A DNA stretch of 64,000 nt, taken from Acestrorhynchus altus (Eukaryota > Chordata > Actinopteri > Characiformes > Acestrorhynchidae). The stretch lies in assembly GCA_034509495.1 (NCBI GenBank), contig CM067514.1:2077757-2141756 (forward strand), read 5' to 3'. The notes under the pieces were generated by a model, which worked only from the letters and a program-made list of their open reading frames with translations, searched no databases and had not been told where the DNA came from. This document shows, piece after piece, positions 56,345-64,000 of the stretch. The first letter of the stretch is position 1; every line of letters begins with the position of its first letter. The translations under genes were made by a program, and so were the position numbers.

Positions 56345-57480
56345 TACAGCAAGGCACCGGATTATGGATATTAACACATTGCATATAAATCCTCAAGAAG
56401 GAGGAAATTGTATAAAGTTCCATGCTGGAAGATTAGGGCTGTGGAATTGGGGTTCAGCAGCAATTAGAGCAGCTGTAAAGACTCTAAAAAAGCGATGTGT
56501 CCCCTCTATTCGATCTGGAAAAACGTGCATGGCGAACTGGGAGGAGCGCTCTGTCGGAGCAGGAAACTGAAGTGATTAGCAGCAGTAATTTGGCTCGGTA
56601 GTTGGTGCGGCACTTCGCATCACATTGTCTCCAATGTGTTACAGTGACATGTCGGGCTGAGGGGGGAAGGGGAAAGGGAAGGGAAAATAAAACTTGGAGC
56701 CACCACTGCCACCCACAGAGGCGCCACAGTGCATTGGGTAAATTAGTATTATGATTTTAACGGATAAATACCCGTTCCACCTAATTAATCCCGCACATCA
56801 CAGGGGGATATGACACCACGGGCCAAAGAGATCAAGGAGTACACATCAAAGCTGCCACCGCTGTGAGGGTTCTACAGAGGCACGAAAATCGTTTTCTTGT
56901 TTATTTTTATGTGCGGCTGGTCAATGAAGCAGTGGCAGAAGAATGCGGAGACAGGGACAGTTAATTCCTCGCTGTGGACTTAAAGGACAGTGCATCATCA
57001 GCAAGGCCTCTAATTAGGCCCCATGTTTTGGAGGACTTCAGTGGAGGGATGGGATGTGCAACAGTGGTGAATCACTAGGACACACCGCAAATGAATATTA
57101 TGCTTATACTGGAAACTGGGAAACAAATGATGAGTTAAAAGGAGGCTCACACTCCGATAACTAGGAAATGTAAATTGCTTCCTCATCTGCTGAATTCCTG
57201 ACAACTTCGAGAAGATCTGCGTGAGAAAACACCCCACAATGCAAGAACACAGTCTACGAGGCTGCGCTTTACAGCAGTGGCTCAAGTTACCATGCTGAAT
57301 ATTTATCACTCCGACTAGTGCTGGAAAGTTGGAAATAATATTCTCATATTTGTCCAAATAAATCATTTCCGCATGCCATTTACCTTTTTCATTATGAGCC
57401 GTAATCTGCCAGGGGCCCGTGAGAAGGCCCAGCACAGTGGGGTGGAAGTAAAGGTTACCTCTGAATAAAAAGAGAATTTA
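56345..57480. other. Unique block, strong conserved non-coding candidate
   Basis: About 1.1 kb free of repeats with many AT-rich factor-like words: 'cattgcatataaatcctcaa', 'acctaattaatcccgcacat', 'ctctaattaggccccatgtt', 'ccaaataaatcatttccgca'. The 141-codon minus-strand ORF (57010-57435) has no recognised domain. Best overall candidate for a regulatory cluster, by inference. Confidence 0.36.
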
Positions 57481-57744
57481 CACAGCATTATCCACACAAA
57501 ACATCCTCCACATTACAGCCAAAAGATAACTTCCCTGAGAGTGACTTCAGACCTCCAGCACTGAATGAGAGACTTAAAGCATGTAATTTACCCTACTGTA
57601 AAAAAAAAAGACAGCCGGTGGCAAAGGGCCACTGGGTATGACAGACTAAATAAGCATTTCTTACATTCATATTTCATTTTTTTCATAGTTTCGTGTTCAC
57701 TACACTTTGTTTTTTATAGTATATACTATATATATTTTTAAAAT

Positions 57745-57890
57745 GGCTCGGCATTCTAATGCGCTACCACTGATCTGAGGATCACGGGTTCAAATCCCAG
57801 GTTAGGCTGCCATCAGCAGCCAGAGTCTGAGAGAGCAAAATTGGCCATGCTCTCTCTGGGTGGGTAGGTGGCGCTCGCTCCCCAGGTTTT
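57745..57890 (+). mobile_element. tRNA-headed SINE
   Basis: The head 'ggctcggcattctaatgcgc' plus the B box 'gggttcaaatccca' at 57786-57799 is tRNA-like (internal Pol III promoter). The body has 'gctgccatcagcagccagag', 'gagagcaaaattggccatgc' and 'gggtaggtggcgctcgctcc', a fish SINE body. It is followed by a T run. The tRNA part lacks a normal anticodon arm, so it is not a tRNA gene. Confidence 0.78.
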
Positions 57891-58415
57891 TTTATATTAT
57901 TCAAGTATTACGTAGAACTTATTATTATAAATAACATTGTTAATCTAACTAACAAATAATTCACCAACATTCTTATATTTGCAGCTGAAAAACACTATGG
58001 ATGATTCATCACTTGGTGGTTCTTCACTTGCATCAACGCCTCTTTGGACTGGACACTGAGTTCCCATGATCAGTTACAAATACAAATTCAGACGTTTAAT
58101 CTATATAATGAGCTACAACTGTTCGGATCAGTGAAAATGGAGAGGCTACATAAAAAAAATGACTTGTCATAATAAACTGTGAAATTCACTTTTAATTGCT
58201 TAATTTCAAACCCTGTTGTACTTTTAAAGTAAACGTAGGCAAACTTATAAAAACGGTCATTATTATCCAAACATTTATGGACCTGTATTTCAAACTGTTC
58301 AATAAAATTTAATTAAACAGTGAAAGCAGAGTAAAAGAAAACAAGCCCAGCTTGGTTTACAGTGAAGAACGGCGAGTGGCAGAGCTGAAATAAGACCTTA
58401 GGAAATAGGAAAAGG
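57891..58415. other. AT-rich unassigned sequence
   Basis: The minus-strand ORF at 58088-58270 is not recognised. No named repeat. Confidence 0.3.
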
Positions 58416-58860
58416 GTTGCTGTTCAGCCGAAGGGAGAAGGGAGAAGGGGGAAAAAGAGCCGTACAGCCTGCCTTCTCTTTATTTGACACAAATTGTCTG
58501 TGCACTCTAAAGAAAATGCTGTGTCCTGCCAAGTTGACCGCATATTTACTGTTTACTGCTGGCTGTTGCACATGTGGTTTCTGCATACGCTCTCCACTCC
58601 TAGTTAAATCATCTGTGGTCCCTGGGCTTTCTTCTGACATACGCCGCCTCGGCTCGCCACTGTGCCTTCAATTTTTTAAGCAAAGAAAGGCATTTGTATG
58701 AAATAATAATGACTGTTTCAGACATTTATATTTATGTGGCTCAGATTGTTCCCCATTTTCTTTATCTCCCACTCTCCCTTATGGCTATTTTCTTACATCT
58801 CTCTCACTCTCGTCCCTCTCCTCCTTCTCTCCTCTTTGACTAACTAGACGTAGACGATCT
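58416..58860. other. Unique block, candidate conserved non-coding DNA
   Basis: Repeat-free. 'ctctttatttgacacaaatt', 'tttactgtttactgctggct' and 'gtatgaaataataatgactg'. Opposed ORFs (58398-58640 minus, 58417-58701 plus) have no domain. Confidence 0.33.
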
Positions 58861-59268
58861 GATTGAAGCAGGTATGATTTCATTTACTGTATCAATGTAT
58901 CAAAAATAAATAAACGACAAAAATTGCAGCAAATGTTTGTCGAACTGAATATCCATGTAAACACACAAATGAATTCGGGTACAATGTCACATGACTATTT
59001 ACAGGCGCCCTGAGAAATCCAGGACAGTCCTGAGAGTCTCCTGAACACTGACTGATTTATCCACAGTAAAAGACAAATGTGTACAGGCTAAAGTAGAGCT
59101 GAATCAGAGGTTCCTACTTTTAGTTCTTCATATCAAAGCAGTTACCGGAGAACCCAGCTGCTCGTGTGGGAAGAATTTTAGAAAATATCTAAAATGTGTT
59201 TGTGACCCAACAGTTGAAAAACACATGAAAAGACGCTTAAATATACAGTAACATCTGTCAGCTGTGTG
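58861..59268. other. Unassigned sequence
   Basis: No gene or named repeat. Confidence 0.3.
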
Positions 59269-59522
59269 TAACAGTTAGGTCTTTTCCACCAAAAGAGAAC
59301 TGGTTCTAGAACTGGTTCAGTCTGGGCTCAAAAGAACCATCTTGCATTTACACCAGTTTTAGTGGAACTGAGGATGTGTCACAGAATACATCATCAACAG
59401 GGGGCGCTGCACAGCGTCAGTAAACGGAAATGAGAAGAAGGTATTGCATATAAACTACCTGCGAGTGTTTGCTCTGTTACAGATGTTTGTTTTTCTCCAA
59501 AAAGGCAAACATGGATCAAATA
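59269..59522 (+). mobile_element. hAT-like nonautonomous repeat, copy G3
   Basis: 'cagttaggtcttttccacca', 'gcatttacaccagttttagt', 'cagggggcgctgcacagcgt', 'ctgcgagtgtttgctctgtt' and 'tttttctccaaaaaggcaaa'. Aligns with the reverse complement of G1 from end to end; best copy for defining the family. Confidence 0.72.
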
Positions 59523-61035
59523 TGGGTCCCACTCTGTTTGTTTCATTCAACACGGACGTTGTGCAACAAAACCAGCTCCATTAGATGCTGAAAGGGTGGA
59601 GCTTTAAAATGTAAGCACAACATCACTGTCTGTATTCATATTTCTCATATTTCACCCCAGTTGTGGTTCATAAAATGTTTCTATTTCTGAGTTGAAGCAT
59701 GTAAACAACCCACGGTGACAGACCGACTATACGGCCGCCTAACTGTGGGGTTAGCACTAATCACGAACACTAATCCAAGCCAAAGAGATGTTAAATCCAG
59801 TCCCACCATATCAATTCAGAACATGTTTTCTGTACAAATTCATCAGAAAGGCATTATATCATCACTAATTAAATACAATTAAATATAATTAGATATAATC
59901 GACCTACTGCAGATTAAATGATTTGGCTAAATCTGGCAGATTTACATTATGAAATGAAGTCAAAAAGCATGTGTCTCCAAAATGGTGAGTTTACAGGAGA
60001 AGGCAAAATGTTTTTTGAACTGAATGGAAGTTAATCTAAAATAAGAGCGTTTAGAATGGCATTTATGACATTTCTATTGGTCTGTTAATTCAGAATTATT
60101 TGCAGTGTTCAGTCAGAAATGGAGATAGGTTTTCATTAGATTTCGGTGATGTGTGTCATGTAAATAAAAAAAAAATATTGTGGATATTTGATGCTTTATT
60201 TTATGATGTAAAATACATAATTAATGCTTTTTAATAATTTTATTTTTTATTAATACTGTGTGTATTTTGCTCAAACAATATAGAACTGCATCAATTAATT
60301 GCCCCTCAACAAATGCCACCAATGGGCCAAACAGTAACATTTGCACACACTTTGGATTTTACGAAAAAGGAAAATTGTGTCTCACTTTTACAGAAATGTT
60401 TTTATTCTCTTTATACTAGTCCCAGTCTCGCCCCACTGTCCCTGTACGGCTGGAGGGCGTCTCGTGTAAGCTGGTGGGTTTTTGTTATTTTTGTGAAGAG
60501 AGGATGCTGGAGTGGTGTAAAGAGGCTGACGAGTTCAGTGCAGCGCGGCTCTTCCAGCTCCCCTCCACAGCCCTCTGAAGCCTGCAGCTGTTTGGAGTCA
60601 TAATGAACTGCTAACTACAATCGTGCCACGGCACCTCTGTGCCTTCTTCAACTTCTGCCACCGCTCCCCTACAGCAGGGGCTGGCCCTCGTAAAACCGTG
60701 CAGGCTGGGTCTGATTAAGGGTTAGGCAGGAGGGGGGGGTCAGACCGCTTCATTAACAAATGATTTGCCAGTTTAAAGCAGAGGAAGATTTTAATGATAA
60801 TGTCAAAAATACCAAACTGCTTTATGTTACAAACATGAAATCAAATTAAGGACAAACAGCATTAAAACCACAAGAGCCCAGAGCTTGTTTGACTTCTGAG
60901 CAAAATTAAGATAATTTTGCAGCTGGTGTTATTTTTTCTAAATGTAAAGATGTCACATGACGCATTGTGTTAAATTAATTTCATAACTCGCATTTCATTG
61001 TTTAGTTCTAGACTGGTTAAATGTCTGTCAGTCAG
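59523..61035. other. Mostly AT-rich unassigned sequence
   Basis: 59930-60120 ('gaactgaatggaagttaatc') may be an old repeat with a weak relative near 25036. 60420-60760 is GC-richer with no gene recognised. Confidence 0.3.
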
Positions 61036-61039
61036 TCAT

Positions 61040-61105
61040 TATCCACCTCTTCTGGTTAATCCGGAGCCTATCTGGGATCATCGGGTGCAAGGCGGAGTGG
61101 TAGTG
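61040..61105 (+). repeat. Fish interspersed repeat fragment, short
   Basis: 'ggagcctatctgggatcatc' and 'gggtgcaaggcggagtgg' match the start of the repeat seen at 2215-2400. Confidence 0.55.
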
Positions 61106-61699
61106 GGGTTCAGGAGTTGCTAATTCCAAAAATTGGGGGAAAAAATGTGCAGAAAAAAAAAATCGAAATAAATTAAAAATACAGAAATGAAATGAAAAAC
61201 TGCAGAATTCAACATTGAAACTTTTCATCGGTCGACACAAGCGAGCACCCTCTCCACAGCCTGCCTCTGCAGCATCAGAGTGAGATTTCCACATGCTCAT
61301 ATTAATTGAATCGGACTCCACCAGTTTAGCTGCGACTGCGCTGAGAACAAAGCTGCCTGCCATGTACTTTGCCTGAGGGGGTGAAGCTCTTACTGGCAGT
61401 GTTTGTGAGAACGTTAGACAATGAGCAAGCAGTCAGCTGACAGCCACTGCACCCGCACCGAGCTGCACTGTCATTCTGTGTGACAGCCGCGAGTCTGAGA
61501 AGACAAGGCCTCGTCTGGTGGGCACTCGCTTGCGCACAAAGCCACATCCTCGCGCCAGCATGACTACAGCTGCGTGTGGCTAGGGCAGTGCCATCAAACC
61601 CTGCACATTACCAATAACAAATATTTATATTGGTGGTGCTCTGACCAATTCATACACAGCACTTTCTTTTATTTATTTATTTAGGAGAAAGTGATGATG
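61106..61699. other. Unique sequence
   Basis: ORFs at 61028-61363 and 61326-61547 (minus) have no recognised domain. No named repeat. Confidence 0.28.
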
Positions 61700-62175
61700 A
61701 AAATGCTGGTGTACTACAGAGGGCGTCTCTCAATACGGCACAACATGCCAGACGTCTCTGCATGGAGGTGTAGAGGTTCCTAATGGTGTCCTGTGATGAT
61801 CCATCCCATGCAGCTTGAATGTTCTCGCTCAGTTCTGCAGATGGTGTGGTAGGGGTGGAGTGTTGATAGAGCGTCCAATAGCGTCCACACATTTTCAATC
61901 AGGGACAGGTCTGGAGATGAGACCGACCACGGCGTAGTATCCGTGTCTTCAAGACGAGATCTTGAGACGGCAGCAGTGTGTGGACGAGCGTCGTCCTGTT
62001 GGAATAGAGCACCGGAGTGTGTGTTCAGAAAAGGGAGAACCACCAGTTGTAGAACCTCATTAACGTAACATTGGTCTGTTAAAGTGTCTGTAATGAAGAT
62101 CAAAGGTGATCTGGCATCGTACGAAATTGAACCCACACCATCACACCAGACCTCGTCAGTATGTCTTCTAATTGA
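61700..62175 (-). mobile_element. Tc1-A transposase fragment, copy g
   Basis: The minus strand encodes 'GSISYDARSPLIFITDTLTD', 'VLQLVVLPFLNTHSGALF', 'QQDDARPHTAAVSRSRLEDT' and 'SPDLSLIENVW' in one frame (61780-62220), the best-preserved upstream part among the copies. The one-base loss then shifts the frame, and 'ENIQAAWDGSSQDTIRNLYT' follows elsewhere. The 3' end is shortened: the 'acgccgtcgggttta' stretch is missing. Confidence 0.9.
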
Positions 62176-62345
62176 ACCTACTGAAAACCTTGTTCGTTTT
62201 CCCTTTCGCTCAGTGTGCATTTATGAGGAAAATCGAGCTGGATTCACAGAAAATCACATTCTGATCTGGCTGTTCAGACTGACTGAAATGTATCGGATTT
62301 AAAAGTGACCCAAATCAGAATTGAAAAGGACAATCTGCTGTCCAA
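62176..62345. mobile_element. Fragment of the 'aaatccgattt' MITE type
   Basis: 'gactgaaatgtatcggattt' and 'gacccaaatcagaattgaaa' resemble the repeat at 46600-46800. Short and diverged. Confidence 0.35.
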
Positions 62346-63035
62346 AGATGCAACCCTGCTCAAATCAAACTCATGAAATCAACACAGATTATGTAAATGG
62401 AATATTCATCATTCAAAATTCCAGATTTTGGAGAAAGGCAGTGAGTGTGTATGGTATTTGAAGATCCTTTGAGCAAAAAGATCCCACACTTAAGTCTTGG
62501 GCAGATCCTGTCCTGGTTGGAAGAATCAAAGAAGCATCGAGTCACCACAAGTCCTTCTGTCAGCAACCGAGCGAACGTCTCAGTGACAGTGGAGGTTCAG
62601 GGCCCCTTTAAAGTCACCCTTAAGTACAAGAAGACCAAGTCTTTGTGTGCATGGATCCCAGCACATTGCAAGGCACCCAAAGGGTCTGTAATTAAAACCC
62701 ATCTCTAGACCATCACTGCAACAGGCAGCGGACGCTGGGATCCTGGGTAAGCTTTCAGACCCACGATAGACCTCCTCCACCCACTGGGAGACGCAGCCTC
62801 GCTCTCATGCCGAGTGCGCTGGGAGAGGGTTGGGCGTGGGCTGCTGCTGCTAACCAGCGGGGTTAAACAGGAGCAGATGCCCTGGCAGACATGTGGGTGT
62901 GTGTTTCAACCATGGGAGCCTAAATAAGTGCTTGTGTCTCCTCCGTGCTCGATTGCTCACCTACTACACCCCTCCCCCAAACACCCCCAAACACCCCCAA
63001 CAACAGTCCCAAATAACGAGTAGGAAAACGCTGCA
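62346..63035. other. Unassigned sequence
   Basis: No gene. 62970-63000 has a small 'acacccccaa' tandem repeat. Confidence 0.3.
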
Positions 63036-64000
63036 ATTGACCCCTTCTGACCTATAGAGTAGATAATACCAAATCACAATCAAGCTCCGGCATCAGTGTT
63101 TACTCAAGTCTTATTTCACCATCCGTCTCGTCTCCTGCTGCTGCGGCGTCTCCCGTTTTCGTCTCCTATGTGCAGTTTCAGTAGCCTGTCGCATTAATGA
63201 TACTAAAAAGGTTGCATAATGGAAATGGAATCGTTGCTCAGCCTGGTGTATGATAGAGGAAATATCCACATTCACCAATTAAGCTCTAATTGGCAACGCG
63301 GAGATGAGGCAAGGCTGATAATGACCGGAGTGATCGAGGAAAGGACAGGAAAGCAGGGAGGAATGTGCCCTCTCGATGCTGATGCTGTGTAACATCAGGC
63401 GGCTGTCTGCTACGATCAGGTCCCCGGGCCGTCAGGGGAGGCTGCCCTCCATATGCCTGTTCGGAGGAGTAAGGGCCTGGCACTTGGGGACATATGGCCC
63501 ACGAATTCTGCATCTCGCTCTCGCTCCTGTGGCCAGGGCCGACACTTTTCTCATTAGTCTGGGCCGGGGCGCTGGAAAGCGCATGTCAGGAGGCATGTCT
63601 GAGAGCCACTCGATATGACAAGGCGAAAGTGAGGGCCGCGGGGCGACATATGGTGCTGATTATGAGTGAAGTATGCAGGGTTTTCATCTCCTTAATCAGA
63701 CATGCGCCACGCCATGCATCTTTCTCTCTCCCGACGAGCAGCGTCAGAAAAACAACATGAAGGTTTCGGTTTGGACTTCGATCCGTCAAACAAAGTGCTT
63801 AAATAGTGGAAGAAGTGCTGAAGAGCTTTGATGCATCAAATCCTTCACATTCAAAGCATTTCATGTACATTAGGCAATGATAGCAAGCTTACTGAGACGT
63901 GATCGTGTTCATCCGGCGCAGAGCTGACCCAAGTTTTCACGCTAAGCATAAAAACTGGAGACGATGATTTTTCTAGACTGCTTCAGTTGCAATTAACAGA
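63036..64000. other. Unique block, strong conserved non-coding candidate
   Basis: Repeat-free to the window end. 'tcgcattaatgatactaaaa', 'ttcaccaattaagctctaat' and 'gcataatggaaatggaatcg' in 63180-63300. ORFs on both strands are not recognised. Confidence 0.33.

Noticed and set aside
57745..57820. tRNA gene
   Set aside because: It has a good B box, but the anticodon arm does not fold normally and a SINE body follows directly, so it is a SINE head.

Overview
This is non-coding vertebrate DNA and almost certainly from a teleost fish. Three things point there: at least 15 long (CA)n/(GT)n microsatellites; repeats of kinds that are abundant in fish genomes (several decayed Tc1/mariner transposases, the SINE tail starting 'gaccagaggagga', the foldback repeat starting 'gatcaaccataacatta', and the 'ggacaaaagtattgggaca' MITE); and no bacterial gene organisation. 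An otophysan fish (characin, catfish, knifefish) is a reasonable guess, but the sequence alone does not prove it.

I find no convincing host protein-coding gene. No open reading frame has a recognisable host domain or a chain of exons with splice sites. The ORFs with recognisable homology are transposon debris. The longest, 287 codons on the minus strand at 52991-53854, is a chimera of a Tc1 transposase C-terminal part and unrelated flanking sequence. I recognise no tRNA, rRNA or miRNA gene; the only tRNA-like sequences are heads of SINEs.

Layout. 1-2400: dispersed repeats and microsatellites. 2440-3045: decayed Tc1. 3600-5230: mostly unique sequence. 5.5-10.1 kb: LINE scrap, SINE-like fragment, 66-bp minisatellite, hAT-like repeat and two neighbouring Tc1 elements. 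10.4-14.7 kb: SINE-like fragment, unique block, Tc1 N-terminal scrap and a 920-bp minisatellite. 15.7-16.3 kb: foldback element. 16.3-17.8 kb: unique block. 18-26.8 kb: further Tc1 copies, MITEs and a 52-bp VNTR. 27-29.6 kb: unique block. 29.7-33.3 kb: MITE, LINE C-terminus, SINE split by an LTR-like insert, repeat X and Tc1. 33.3-41 kb: mainly unique with a second foldback element. 41-46.2 kb: repeats. 46.8-51.4 kb: mainly unique. 51.4-55.4 kb: microsatellites, Tc1 and a minisatellite. 55.4-64 kb: mainly unique with a tRNA-headed SINE, a hAT-like repeat and a last Tc1 copy.

The unique stretches between repeats are often AT-rich, with homeobox-like TAATTA and octamer-like ATGCAAAT words. This looks like a gene desert or very large intron beside a developmental regulator, carrying conserved non-coding elements; that is inference and needs a cross-species alignment. 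The most unusual items are a dispersed repeat (called X here) that carries a 52-bp VNTR in variable copy number, and a Tc1-like family (called Tc1-A here) whose seven local copies share the same frame-breaking lesion and a shortened spacing between catalytic residues.
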